Shown here piece by piece: positions 34,486 through 44,219 of a DNA stretch of 64,000 bases. A program made the translations under genes and the position numbers. Below the pieces are notes generated by a model. That model saw nothing but the letters and a program-made list of their open reading frames with translations, was not told the origin of the DNA and did no database searches. The stretch comes from DATCRE01 sp964235605 (GTDB taxonomy: Bacteria > Bacteroidota > Bacteroidia > Cytophagales > Cyclobacteriaceae), in NCBI GenBank assembly GCA_964235605.1, contig CAXSCR010000001.1, positions 201,332 through 265,331 of the forward strand, in the 5' to 3' direction. Position 1 is the stretch's first letter. Every line of letters starts with the position of its first letter.

Positions 34486-35406
34486 ATGCAGAATTCAGAT
34501 GAGCCTTTTTTAGTGCCTATTTTGTTTATCATTTTTAATAGACCTCACCAAACGAAATCTGTATTTGAGGCCCTAAGAAAAATTAAGCCATCGCGGTTAT
34601 ATATAGCAGCAGACGGGCCTAGGCCATCCTCCGAAAGTGATTTGCAAAAGTGCCAGACATGTAAAGAAATTGTAGAAGATATATCATGGCCCTGTGAAGT
34701 ACGAACTCTTTTTAGAGAAAAGAATCTCGGATGTAAAAAAGCAGTAAGTGGCGCAATTGATTGGTTTTTTGAAGATGTAGAAGAGGGGATTATTTTAGAA
34801 GATGACTGCCTGCCTTCAACATCATTTTTTCTCTTTTGTAAAACATTATTATCCTTATATAGTAATGATGAAAGAATAATGCAAATAAGCGGCACCAACC
34901 TATTAGAAAAATGGCGGGTAAATGAATGTGATTATTTCTTTTCATATTTTGGATCGGTGTGGGGATGGGCGACGTGGCGAAGGGCCTGGAAGTATTATGA
35001 TGTAAATATGCCTTTATGGAATAATCCACAAGTAAAAAAAGCTGTGGAGTATATTTTGGCAGACAAAGAACAATTTCAGGTAAGAAAAAGTAAATGCGAT
35101 GCTGTAGTTAATAACCAGGTAGACACCTGGGACTATCAGTGGACATTTTGTAAATTAATTAACTCAGGACTCTCCATAAATCCTTCACTTAATCTGGTTT
35201 CAAACATCGGGTTCGACGCTCAGGCCACGCATACTAAGAATGACTCTATATTGAATAATTTATCAAGACATGAAATTAAATTTACGATTAATCAAAATCA
35301 TATAATCGTTTCAGACCGGGAATTCGATAAGCATTTTCATAAGATCACACAAGATTCGCCCTGGGTAAAATTTATTTCTAGAATACGATCGATTTTTCTT
35401 AAGTAA
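34486..35406 (+). CDS. GT-A glycosyltransferase (GT2/GNT-I-like)
   Basis: Soluble nucleotide-diphospho-sugar transferase of 306 residues. Opening VPILFIIFNRPHQTKSVFEALRKIKPSRLYIAADGPR matches the GNT-I-like group common in Bacteroidota surface-polysaccharide loci. The metal-binding region is IILEDDCLPS (E-D-D). SYFGSVWGWATWRRAWKYYD and DTWDYQWTF are also characteristic. No membrane segment. Donor and acceptor unknown. Confidence 0.83.
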   Translation: MQNSDEPFLVPILFIIFNRPHQTKSVFEALRKIKPSRLYIAADGPRPSSESDLQKCQTCKEIVEDISWPCEVRTLFREKNLGCKKAVSGAIDWFFEDVEEGIILEDDCLPSTSFFLFCKTLLSLYSNDERIMQISGTNLLEKWRVNECDYFFSYFGSVWGWATWRRAWKYYDVNMPLWNNPQVKKAVEYILADKEQFQVRKSKCDAVVNNQVDTWDYQWTFCKLINSGLSINPSLNLVSNIGFDAQATHTKNDSILNNLSRHEIKFTINQNHIIVSDREFDKHFHKITQDSPWVKFISRIRSIFLK

Positions 35407-35441
35407 GGCGTAAAGCGGCGAACCATTAATATTAAGAAACC

Positions 35442-36788
35442 TTGAAATTATCTAATCCATTTTCTTCAGAAAGAATTAAGATTCTAACATCCCATGCCGG
35501 GTTCCAAAAATATCTGTTTAATACTGGATGGATGTTTGGAGAGAAGATATTGCGGCTTATTGCAGGTCTATTTATCGGTGCTTATGTAGCTCGTTACTTA
35601 GGGCCAGCACAATACGGTCTTATTAATTATGTTATCAGCTTAGTAACACTTTTTTCAGTTCTTGCAGACTTTGGTATACAATCACTTGTAATCAAACAGT
35701 TAATAGGCAATGAAGAGAGAAAGGATGTTATACTAGGCACAGCATTTATAATTAAATTAGTAGGTATTCTCCTAGTCATACTAACTATAGTGCTTGTAGT
35801 TGAGGTATCAAACACTGATAAACTTACTCGTTTACTTATTTACATTACTACTATCGGAACATTCTTTGAGGTATTTAAAATTATAGAGTTTTATTTTCAG
35901 TCTAAAGTCTGGTCCAAATTCATTGTATGGGCTCAAGTTGTAGCATTAGTTATTGTCTCCATTTATAGAATTATTCTGGTGGAGTTGGATGCATCGCTGG
36001 TATGGTTTGCCTGGACCTATAGTTTAGATATTGCAATTTGTTCATTGTGCTTAATTTGTTTTTATTTTAAGTCTAGGCCTAACTTCTTTAGTTGGAGATT
36101 CGATTTGAAATTAACATCTTCTCTCTTAAAAGAATCCTGGCCTCTTATACTGTCATCATTTGCAGCTTCCTTGTACATGAAAATAGATCAGGTTATGATA
36201 AAATGGATGTTGGGAGATGAAGCTAACGGTTATTATGGCGTTGCTGTTCGTTTATGCGAGATGTGGAACTTTATACCAATAGCAATCTGTGCATCCTTAT
36301 TTCCAGCAATACTAAATGCAAAAATTACTAATGAGAGTTTATATTTAAGTCGATTGCAATGGTTATATGATTTAATGGTATTTATTTCCATTTCTATTGC
36401 CATTCCAATGACATTTTTATCTGGAATCTTCATAAATATGTTATATGGTAAAGACTTTGCTGTTGCGGGAGATATCACTGCCTTATACATTTGGTCAGGG
36501 GTTTTTGTGTTCCTGGGTGTGGCCAATAGTAAAGCGATTATTACTGAGAATCTGCAAAGATTTCAAATGATTAGTTTTGTTGTTGCAGCATTGATTAATG
36601 TTCTTTTGAATATAGTTTTAATGAAATACATTGGACTTAATGGTGCGGCAATTGCCACACTCATATCCTATTCATGTGCATCATACTTCGGATTACTTTT
36701 TTCAAAGAGAACACGGCCTATGTTCAAGCAGCTTACAAACTCTTTAAATCTATTCTCCCTTGGTAGAAGGTTAATCAAAGAATTTTAA
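35442..36788 (+). CDS. wzx: Wzx-type polysaccharide flippase
   Basis: Inner-membrane lipid-linked oligosaccharide translocase of 448 residues with about 12-14 helices. The N-terminal GWMFGEKILRLIAGLFIGAYVARYLGPAQYGLINYVISLVTLFSVLADFG is the MATE/MVF-type Wzx signature. It moves the polyprenyl-linked repeat unit across the membrane for polymerisation. The start is TTG at 35442; the next ATG would remove part of the amphipathic N-terminus. Specificity cannot be read. Confidence 0.9.
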   Translation: MKLSNPFSSERIKILTSHAGFQKYLFNTGWMFGEKILRLIAGLFIGAYVARYLGPAQYGLINYVISLVTLFSVLADFGIQSLVIKQLIGNEERKDVILGTAFIIKLVGILLVILTIVLVVEVSNTDKLTRLLIYITTIGTFFEVFKIIEFYFQSKVWSKFIVWAQVVALVIVSIYRIILVELDASLVWFAWTYSLDIAICSLCLICFYFKSRPNFFSWRFDLKLTSSLLKESWPLILSSFAASLYMKIDQVMIKWMLGDEANGYYGVAVRLCEMWNFIPIAICASLFPAILNAKITNESLYLSRLQWLYDLMVFISISIAIPMTFLSGIFINMLYGKDFAVAGDITALYIWSGVFVFLGVANSKAIITENLQRFQMISFVVAALINVLLNIVLMKYIGLNGAAIATLISYSCASYFGLLFSKRTRPMFKQLTNSLNLFSLGRRLIKEF

Positions 36789-36878
36789 ACAATTAACATT
36801 TAATACCAATCAATTTAAACCATCAATAACGTTTAATTATCATAAAAAAAATATCTAGTAACCTCATAATTATAAAGT

Positions 36879-37505
36879 ATGGAAGTACAAGTTGATAATG
36901 AAAGCTACTACAATGAAATAACGTACAACGATAAGGGTAGATTTAATAGTTTTTGGCATCAGGTAGATTCCATACTAGCATTAAATCCTGAAAAAATTTT
37001 AGAAGTAGGAACAGGTAATGGATTTGTGAGATTTGTATTGCAAAAAAGTAATATTTTGGTTACTACAGTAGATATTGATAAAAATTTAAAACCTGACATC
37101 TTAGCTTCCGTACTTTCTATACCAGTTAAAGATAAGTGTTTTGACGTGGCACTATGTTGTCAGGTATTGGAACATCTTCCATATGAAAATTTTATTCTCG
37201 CTTTAAAAGAACTTCATCGTGTTGTAAAACATGGGGTTGTGCTTTCTTTGCCTGATTTAAATCGAATATACAGAGTTAACTTACAACTTCCATTATTAGG
37301 TGAGGTTAAGTTTCTATACCGTATTCCAAGATTAAGGCCATTGCCATGGACGTTTGATGGTGAGCACTATTGGAATATATCGTGCAAGGGTTATCCATTG
37401 AGTAGAATCATTAACGATATAAATATGGCCGGATTCATAATCGATAGAACTTTCTGTGTGTTTGAAATATCCTGGCATCGATTCTTCATTTTACGTAAAC
37501 ATTAA
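36879..37505 (+). CDS. Class I SAM-dependent methyltransferase
   Basis: 208 residues. SAM motif I is KILEVGTGNGFVRF, followed by VTTVDIDKNLKPD and the motif IV region CFDVALCCQVLEHLPYENF (type-11 methyltransferase). The C-terminal half lacks membrane helices. It may methylate a sugar or a lipid carrier; the acceptor is unknown. TAATG overlap with the following glycosyltransferase gene. Confidence 0.82.
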   Translation: MEVQVDNESYYNEITYNDKGRFNSFWHQVDSILALNPEKILEVGTGNGFVRFVLQKSNILVTTVDIDKNLKPDILASVLSIPVKDKCFDVALCCQVLEHLPYENFILALKELHRVVKHGVVLSLPDLNRIYRVNLQLPLLGEVKFLYRIPRLRPLPWTFDGEHYWNISCKGYPLSRIINDINMAGFIIDRTFCVFEISWHRFFILRKH

Positions 37506-38695
37506 TGAAAGCGAAAAGCATTTTGTATATACAACATGCACAGGCCGTAGGTGGATCAGTTGTCAGTTTAAAGGAATTGATTATTGATGCACTGGCAAGC
37601 GGATACTGTTGTACGGTTGTATGTCCAAATGAAAATATTGCAAACATTTATAAGGCCATTGGCGCACAGACCTATGTAGATACCGTTGTCACATTTAATC
37701 ATAACACTGCTTTTCATTACAAACTCAATGTACTGAATTGTCTGAGGATGGTTAAAATGGTATTAAGAACTTTCTTAAGCTGTGTTAGCTTTTCTGCGAT
37801 TTTGAAAAAAGTTAGACCAGATATTATTCACCTTAATAGCTCGAATCTCATTTTATATTGTATCTATTTTAGGATGTTGAAAATACCCACAGTCTTTCAT
37901 GTTAGGGAATATATAGTTACTGGGAGTTTTGGAATTAGAAAGTCCATAATTCAAAAGATAGCCAACATAACGACAACCTATATTATTTACATTAGTGAAT
38001 TTGAATTCGAACTATTAAATACAGATCGGAGAAAGAGTATAGTGATTTATAATTATATTCATGAAAACGAGTTCAAGAAAGATATTACTGCTGTACATAC
38101 GGCTGAGCCTAATCATATTAAATTTACACTAATTACCCTGGGGGGGCTATTTAAGCTGAAGGGAGGAGACATTATTCTGAAATCGCTAGAATCTGTAGGC
38201 GAGAATGTTGAATTACTAATTTTAGGATGTGAAGACCCAAGGACAAATAAAAACCAAATTGCTGAGGTCGATGGTGAGGGTTATGTTAACAAGATTATAG
38301 AATTGTTACAAAACGAAATGATTTCTTCCAAAGTCCGTTTTATTGGCAGGGTTAACAATCCAGCTAAATACATTAGTCAAGCTGATGCGCTTATATTTTG
38401 GGCAGCTTTACCACATTTCCCCAGGCCGGTTTTTGAGGCCTGGTTATTAAGGCGGGCCGTGTTGTATTACAATCCATTATTTAAGAATGATAAGATTGAT
38501 GGTAGCAATGCATTTATTGTTCCGGAATACTCAGCTAAAGCTTTAGGTCATTCAATAATGATGATACAATCAAGTAATCTTTTCTCCCACGTTTCATTGA
38601 ATAATGCATACAACATAGCAAAGCTCAATTTCACAGAATGTAATTTTAAAAAGATAGACAAAGTTTATCACAACGTTTTAGACAATTGCAAATGA
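37505..38695 (+). CDS. GT4-family glycosyltransferase
   Basis: GT-B retaining glycosyltransferase of 396 residues. N-terminal ILYIQHAQAVGGSVVSLKELI carries the glycine-rich acceptor loop (GGS). The C-terminal domain starts at KFTLITLGGLFKLKGGDIILKSL; the donor-site acid region is HFPRPVFEAWLLRRAVL (E-x7-E altered to E-A-W-L). It starts inside the stop codon of the methyltransferase and ends overlapping the deacetylase gene. Confidence 0.85.
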   Translation: MKAKSILYIQHAQAVGGSVVSLKELIIDALASGYCCTVVCPNENIANIYKAIGAQTYVDTVVTFNHNTAFHYKLNVLNCLRMVKMVLRTFLSCVSFSAILKKVRPDIIHLNSSNLILYCIYFRMLKIPTVFHVREYIVTGSFGIRKSIIQKIANITTTYIIYISEFEFELLNTDRRKSIVIYNYIHENEFKKDITAVHTAEPNHIKFTLITLGGLFKLKGGDIILKSLESVGENVELLILGCEDPRTNKNQIAEVDGEGYVNKIIELLQNEMISSKVRFIGRVNNPAKYISQADALIFWAALPHFPRPVFEAWLLRRAVLYYNPLFKNDKIDGSNAFIVPEYSAKALGHSIMMIQSSNLFSHVSLNNAYNIAKLNFTECNFKKIDKVYHNVLDNCK

Positions 38696-39504
38696 TTCAA
38701 AAGATTAAGCATTTAATAGTTGATTTTCTTTCAAATCATATTCCCTTGAGTGCTTTAAAGAACGTGTTACCTGAAAAATTTATATTATATGGTCATTTAG
38801 TAACTAACAAAAAACACTACGTATCAAAGTATTACCAATACCCTACACGCAATGAGTTTGATAAACTTATTCATAAATTTTTAAAATTCGGATATAGATT
38901 TGTTAGCCTATCAGAATATTTAGTAGAAGACAATCAAAAGAAAATACATCTTACGTTCGATGATGGATTCAAATCAATCCATGATGATCTACATCCATAC
39001 ATGCAGGTGAATAATATTCCATACACAATATTTATCCTAACCGATCCACTATGGAATGCTGACTTCTACATCAGGTCAATCAAGGATTATGATACTTCCA
39101 TCAGGACGTTTTTATCAATAGAGGAAATCTTGAAACTTAAAGACCAAGGTGTTCACATAGGGTTTCACACAAGAAGTCATCTTAAAATTGAGGATTACCA
39201 CTCTATAAGTGATGAAGAGATTGTAAGAGAGCTTACTATACCTAAACAGTATTTGTATTTGTTTTCTGAGCCATTGTGTTTTGCTTACCCCTACCTTGCT
39301 CCAGCAAACTTCCGTACTTTTAACGAATTCATGGTAGGTGCTGGGTATAAATACTTCTTTGATACCAAGGGGTTTATTAATAATAACGCGAATCATTTTT
39401 TCAGAGTTTCAATTGATGCCGAAAAAACGGTGTTTAATAAAAATTGGGTAGAGTTTAATGTCAAGCGGCAACTATTACCAAAAGTAATTCACAAAATAAT
39501 ATGA
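38692..39504 (+). CDS. Polysaccharide deacetylase (NodB homology, CE4)
   Basis: Metal-dependent sugar deacetylase of 270 residues, or a polysaccharide-modifying relative. Catalytic base and metal Asp: HLTFDDGFKSIHDDL; metal histidines: GFHTRSHLKI (H-x3-H); late motif CFAYPYLAPANF. No signal peptide is seen, so it may act on lipid-linked intermediates in the cytosol. ATG at 38692 overlaps the GT4 stop (ATGA). The substrate is presumably an N-acetyl sugar of this polymer. Confidence 0.85.
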   Translation: MIQKIKHLIVDFLSNHIPLSALKNVLPEKFILYGHLVTNKKHYVSKYYQYPTRNEFDKLIHKFLKFGYRFVSLSEYLVEDNQKKIHLTFDDGFKSIHDDLHPYMQVNNIPYTIFILTDPLWNADFYIRSIKDYDTSIRTFLSIEEILKLKDQGVHIGFHTRSHLKIEDYHSISDEEIVRELTIPKQYLYLFSEPLCFAYPYLAPANFRTFNEFMVGAGYKYFFDTKGFINNNANHFFRVSIDAEKTVFNKNWVEFNVKRQLLPKVIHKII

Positions 39505-39514
39505 CCTTTACCCC

Positions 39515-40213
39515 ATGCTACGGAAAATATTGAATGGCGTTTTAAAATACCTCAACAGAAAAGTCAATGCGCCAGACTGGAAGAATCTACGTAGTACGAC
39601 ACCCCTTTCTGGTATCTTTGGATATGACAGGGGTAATCAATCTGTCCATCGATTTTATATTGATAAATTTATTGACACTAATGCTGATAAAATTTCAGGT
39701 GCTGTGCTTGAAGTAGGTGATGATATGTATACCAATCGATATAAACAAGGCATTTTAGATTCAAGTATTATTCATTTTACTGAAATAAATAATAACAAAG
39801 CATTCATAGGTGATTTAACAATAAATGACACTTTGCCGGCCAGCAAGTTTGATTGTTTTATATGCACACAAACTTTTAATTTTATATACGATTTTCAACA
39901 AGCTATTAAAGGTTCACATTACTTGTTAAAAAGCGGTGGCTATTTAGTAGCAACCGTTTCTGGCATACAACAGCTATCAAAATTTGATGCGATCCGTTGG
40001 GGTGATTACTGGCGTTTTACTGACCAAGCTTGTCTAAAAGCTTTTTCTGATGTTTTTGGAAAAGATAATGTTAAGATTACTGCCTATGGTAATGTGCTGT
40101 CTTGCGTTGCTGCGCTCGAAGGGTTAGCCTCTTCTGAATTATCAATTGGCGAACTTGATTATAATGATCCGGCTTACCAACTAATTATCGGTATTTTAGC
40201 AAAGAAAGCATAA
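39515..40213 (+). CDS. Methyltransferase-like protein of the polysaccharide locus
   Basis: 232 residues. It resembles type-11 methyltransferases in surface-polysaccharide clusters: SGAVLEVGDDMYTNRY in the place of SAM motif I (acidic VLEVGDD), FDCFICTQTFNFIYDFQQAIKGSHYLLKSGGYLVATVSG as the motif IV-V region, and a WGDYWRFTDQACLKAFSDVFG C-terminal part. Glycine spacing in motif I is unusual (EVGDD rather than ExGxGxG), so SAM binding is less certain. Substrate unknown. Confidence 0.68.
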   Translation: MLRKILNGVLKYLNRKVNAPDWKNLRSTTPLSGIFGYDRGNQSVHRFYIDKFIDTNADKISGAVLEVGDDMYTNRYKQGILDSSIIHFTEINNNKAFIGDLTINDTLPASKFDCFICTQTFNFIYDFQQAIKGSHYLLKSGGYLVATVSGIQQLSKFDAIRWGDYWRFTDQACLKAFSDVFGKDNVKITAYGNVLSCVAALEGLASSELSIGELDYNDPAYQLIIGILAKKA

Positions 40214-40285
40214 TGATTGGCACCTGTTCTTATATAGATATTGACATGCAACCTGATAGTAAGTGAAGTATTTATCAACAGAACT

Positions 40286-40987
40286 ATGTCGCCGCACAAA
40301 CCTCTAATAACTATTATAACTGTGGTCTATAATAGTGTTCAAGAAATTGAATCAACCATATTAAGCGTATCTGACCAACGTGCTGACGAAATTAATTATA
40401 TAATTATTGATGGTGGAAGTACTGACGGCACAGTTGATATAATAAAAAAATATAATAACAAAATCCATTATTGGATTAGCGAAAAAGATAAAGGTATTTA
40501 TGATGCCTTTAACAAAGGCTGGAATTTAGCACCTCAAGATAGCTACATATTATTCCTTGGATCTGGCGATAAGATTATTAGTCTACCTAACTTGGCTCTA
40601 ATAAGAGATTCGGAAGTTGTTTATGGAAGCGTTGTCCTTAATCAGAAACAAACCTTTAGGTCTAAGGCGGATTTTCGATTAAGATTAGGCAATACGTTAC
40701 ACCACCAAGCTTTATTAATTAAAAAGGGTTTATGCCCTGAATCACCTTTTGATCTTAGATTTAAAACCTATGCCGACTTTGATTTTAATCAAAGACTTTT
40801 AAAGCAAAAAGTTAAATTTACTTTTGATAATACGTTCATGTCATATGCGTTGCCTGGAGGTGTAAGCCAGAAATTTAAATTGACTGAATCATTGACGATT
40901 GTTAATAAAAACTTTGGAATCACATTTGTGCTCTTGTCATTTGTTTATTACGTAATGCAATACCTAAAGAATTGTTTTAAACGCTAA
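40286..40987 (+). CDS. GT2-family glycosyltransferase
   Basis: Inverting GT-A enzyme of 233 residues. N-terminal PLITIITVVYNSVQEIESTILSVSDQ, sugar-binding YIIIDGGSTDGTVDII, then EKDKGIYDAFNKGWNLA, as in WcaA/WcaE-type enzymes. ATG at 40286 is used because the conserved fold starts there; the TTG at 40241 adds residues of no family character. Donor unknown. Confidence 0.86.
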   Translation: MSPHKPLITIITVVYNSVQEIESTILSVSDQRADEINYIIIDGGSTDGTVDIIKKYNNKIHYWISEKDKGIYDAFNKGWNLAPQDSYILFLGSGDKIISLPNLALIRDSEVVYGSVVLNQKQTFRSKADFRLRLGNTLHHQALLIKKGLCPESPFDLRFKTYADFDFNQRLLKQKVKFTFDNTFMSYALPGGVSQKFKLTESLTIVNKNFGITFVLLSFVYYVMQYLKNCFKR

Positions 40988-40990
40988 AAA

Positions 40991-41854
40991 TTGGCAAATT
41001 TAAAAGTAGCGGGTGTAACTGTTCTATATCATCCTGATGAATCACTATCGGATAATATTGGAACCTATTTGTATGATATTGACCTTCTTTTTCTAGTAGA
41101 TAATTCTGAACCACCGCTAAATGAATTACCTGCAGAATTAAAGGATAACCCTAAAATTGTATACATTAAAAATTTAGTCAATTTAGGTATCGCAGAAGCG
41201 CTTAATATCGCCGCCATGAAGGCAATTGAGAAATCATTTGATTTCTTACTCACTATGGATCAAGATAGCTCGTTTAGGCCTCTAGAATTTAGGAGATTTT
41301 TGAACCAACTTCAGAATATTGATTTAACGACCGTATCCATAATTTCACCGCGTCATGTTCATCCAACTGCAAAAATAATGAGACATTTAGCTGAAAGAGA
41401 AGAGGTAATATTTGTGATGACATCTGGAAATCTGCTTAATTTGAAAATATACAAGCAGGTAGGACCGTTTGATAATGCTCTTTTCATTGACCATGTTGAT
41501 CATGAATATTGCTTTCGCCTTATTTCCCATGGATTTAAAGTACTGGTGGTTAACCATATTATTTTAAAACATTCTCTAGGTAAAGTGACTAAGATCAGGC
41601 TTTTTGGATGTACCGTTATGCAATTCGTGTCTCATGCGCCGATAAGAACCTATTACATGATTAGAAACGGCTTATTCGTTTCTAAAAAATATAGAGCTTT
41701 ATTCCCTACGTTTTATAGAACAAATTTATCTTTAATTTTTAAGGAGTTGATAAAAATAATTTTCGAGGGCGATAAATCTAAACGATTAGGCTTGGCATTA
41801 CTTGCGTTAAAACATTACCGAATATCAAAGATGGGAAAATTAAATATTGACTAA
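40991..41854 (+). CDS. GT2 glycosyltransferase, rhamnosyltransferase type
   Basis: 287 residues. KVAGVTVLYHPDESLSDNI, LFLVDNSEPPL, VNLGIAEALNIAA and LLTMDQDSSF (metal-binding D-Q-D) are the pattern of RfbF/WbbL-like rhamnosyltransferases. SGNLLNLKIYKQVGPFDNALFIDHVDHEYCFR completes the GT2 fold. The start is a TTG, 3 bp after the previous stop. A dTDP-rhamnose pathway is not encoded in the window, so the donor may differ. Confidence 0.86.
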   Translation: MANLKVAGVTVLYHPDESLSDNIGTYLYDIDLLFLVDNSEPPLNELPAELKDNPKIVYIKNLVNLGIAEALNIAAMKAIEKSFDFLLTMDQDSSFRPLEFRRFLNQLQNIDLTTVSIISPRHVHPTAKIMRHLAEREEVIFVMTSGNLLNLKIYKQVGPFDNALFIDHVDHEYCFRLISHGFKVLVVNHIILKHSLGKVTKIRLFGCTVMQFVSHAPIRTYYMIRNGLFVSKKYRALFPTFYRTNLSLIFKELIKIIFEGDKSKRLGLALLALKHYRISKMGKLNID

Positions 41855-41895
41855 CACGGTTTATCTTTACTACCTGACCTTACCCTTGCCTTTAA

Positions 41896-43098
41896 ATGAT
41901 TAACCCCTATTATATATACATTGTTACCTTCATTGTTTCATTGATTGTTTATCAATTTGGCTGGTCTACAGTATTTCCGAAACTTAAGATAGAGCTAGTA
42001 GTATTTCTGACATTATCTATGATAGTGGCTTTTTTTCTAGGGCTTTTTTTCCACGCTAAAAATTATGTAAGTTTTATTTCGATAGGAAAGAATTCAAAAA
42101 TTCAAGCTGTCGTATTGTTCATTAGCATACTATGGGGTATAGAATTTATTTACAATGGGGGTGTTCCGCTTCTTCTCATTATGAGTGGTGCAGCCTATGA
42201 TTACACAACATTTGGCGTGCCTACTCTGCATGTATTTGTCGTTACATTTACGTCCTTCTTCGCCGTTTATTTGTTTCATGTATATATTTCTACCAGGTGC
42301 AAAAGCATTTTAATTTATTATATCATAACCATGTCATTTGCCATACTTCTTTTCAATAGAGGCATGCTTATGATTAATATAATTTCATCTGTTTTTGTCT
42401 ACCTTCAACAATTACGCCGATTATCCATAGGGAGGTTAACTTTCTTGACCTGTTTTTTAATTCTTACACTTTATTTTTTTGGTGTGCTGGGTAATTTACG
42501 AACCTCTCACCATACCGGTACTAAGTATACAAGTTCTTACATTCTTGACCTTGCTCAAGCAGATAAGGCTTTTGTTAATGGCAGTATCCCCACTGAATTT
42601 ATGTGGGCTTACCTATACATTTCTTCCCCTCTTGGCAATCTGCAGTTTAATATCGACGAGAAGAATATGCTTCAAACAAGTGCCAGAAATACAGTTCTTT
42701 TTGTTAATAATGAATTTCTTTTCGACTTTATCTCCAAACGGATTAATAGAATTTTGAATGCGGAGCGAGTCAGCTCCGACCGTTTTATAGAATCATTGAT
42801 TGTCGCATCGGTATATACAAACAGCTATATCTATTTAGGCTGGTCAGGTATGATCATGATGGCAATATTTATTCTGTGCATACCAATATTCTATCTGGGA
42901 TTAATTAGAAAGCGTAATACCTTTTATGTAACCGCAACATCTATTTTAGGTTCGTTATATGTTTTCCTGATCTTTGATAATATGATTACGTTTACTGGTT
43001 TAAGCTTTCAGTTGATATATCCATTAATTCTGGGTAGATTTTTCAAACAAGAAGAAGCACCTCAAACAATAATTGCTGAGAACGCCAACAGTTTTTGA
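41896..43098 (+). CDS. wzy: Candidate Wzy O-antigen polymerase
   Basis: Integral membrane protein of 400 residues with about 10-11 helices and one large periplasmic loop near residues 195-310 (containing LRTSHHTGTKYTSSYILD and FISKRINRILNAERVSSDRF). This topology, low sequence identity and position between glycosyltransferase genes are the usual signs of Wzy-type polymerases, which join repeat units on the periplasmic side. No ligase signature is obvious. An oligosaccharide-repeat-unit polymerase is the best call, made from topology and context. Confidence 0.75.
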   Translation: MINPYYIYIVTFIVSLIVYQFGWSTVFPKLKIELVVFLTLSMIVAFFLGLFFHAKNYVSFISIGKNSKIQAVVLFISILWGIEFIYNGGVPLLLIMSGAAYDYTTFGVPTLHVFVVTFTSFFAVYLFHVYISTRCKSILIYYIITMSFAILLFNRGMLMINIISSVFVYLQQLRRLSIGRLTFLTCFLILTLYFFGVLGNLRTSHHTGTKYTSSYILDLAQADKAFVNGSIPTEFMWAYLYISSPLGNLQFNIDEKNMLQTSARNTVLFVNNEFLFDFISKRINRILNAERVSSDRFIESLIVASVYTNSYIYLGWSGMIMMAIFILCIPIFYLGLIRKRNTFYVTATSILGSLYVFLIFDNMITFTGLSFQLIYPLILGRFFKQEEAPQTIIAENANSF

Positions 43099-43104
43099 AC
43101 CCCC

Positions 43105-43821
43105 ATGATGGCAAAAAGGATATCCGTATGTATGGCCACTTACAATGGTGAAAAATATATCTATGCGCAACTTAGATCTATTCTTGATCAACTGGCAGAA
43201 GAAGACGAAGTTATAATCTCTGACGATTCCTCTATCGATAGTACGGTATCTATAATTACCTCCATGAAAGATAGCAGGATTGTACTCTGTCAAGATCAAA
43301 AATTCAGAAGCCCAATTTATAATTTTGAAAATGCGCTCAAAAAAGCAAAAGGAAAATATATTTTTCTAGCTGATCAAGATGATGTCTGGCTGGCCGAACG
43401 AGTAAGTACAATTTTACCTTATTTTGAACAATATGACTTGATTGTAAACGATTGTAGAATTGTAGATGCACAATTACATACACTACATGAGTCCTATTTT
43501 AAAAGGGTGCAAGCCAGGCAAGGCTTAGTAAGAAATCTTATCCGAACCAGCCCTTACATCGGATGCTGTATGTCCTTTAAAAAGGAATTACTTGACATAG
43601 CGTTGCCGTTTCCCAAAATACCTATGCATGATTTTTGGATTGCCATGGTTGCCGAAGTGCGTTATAAGATAAAGTTTATTAATAAACCTTTACTGTTGTA
43701 TAGAAGACATGGGCTCAATTCATCCCCTACAGCAGCAAAAAGTAATAATTCATTATTCCAAAAGATTGCCTTTCGAATACAAATACTGAAAGCATTGGCT
43801 ATCCGGCTTTCTAAATTTTGA
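43105..43821 (+). CDS. GT2-family glycosyltransferase
   Basis: 238 residues. KRISVCMATYNGEKYIYAQLRSILDQL, VIISDDSSIDSTV, KGKYIFLADQDDVWL (D-x-D type metal site) and MHDFWIAMVAE are a complete WcaA-like GT2 set. Two adjacent ATG codons at 43105 and 43108 are equally good starts, 6 bp after the polymerase stop. Confidence 0.88.
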   Translation: MMAKRISVCMATYNGEKYIYAQLRSILDQLAEEDEVIISDDSSIDSTVSIITSMKDSRIVLCQDQKFRSPIYNFENALKKAKGKYIFLADQDDVWLAERVSTILPYFEQYDLIVNDCRIVDAQLHTLHESYFKRVQARQGLVRNLIRTSPYIGCCMSFKKELLDIALPFPKIPMHDFWIAMVAEVRYKIKFINKPLLLYRRHGLNSSPTAAKSNNSLFQKIAFRIQILKALAIRLSKF

Positions 43822-44219
43822 TTTAGCTATAACGATACCATAAAATTATCAAGAAGATCCAAACGAATTCGGGTCTGCATGTAGATTATTTATAAGTTCT
43901 TGATACAAGAGTATCTCCTTATCATTATAAAAAAATAAACTAGTTCTTTTCCAGAAATATGGAATAAACGGGGTTTTTGATAATTTGCCATTGTGAAGTT
44001 GAGAAACACAACCAAATTATCTACGGCGAATGTACCTGTTTTGTCAAACTCTCTAAAGGCTGAAAAGCAAATAATTTTGTAACTGTTAAAAGAATAACAT
44101 ATAGACTTAGAGGGATGAATGCAGAATTGATATTACTCAATTCCATTTTTTGATTACAATACCTTAATGTTGTACTACGGAATGACTATCTGCTAGATCA
44201 TGCCTAAACCACAAAATCT
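43822..44219. other. 398-bp gap in the polysaccharide locus
   Basis: No gene of normal size. On the minus strand, from about 44005 down to 43852, one frame is open for about 50 codons (ending NNLHADPNSFGSS then stop) and could be a decayed gene end, but chance is possible. No array, hairpin or promoter was recognised. Confidence 0.4.
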
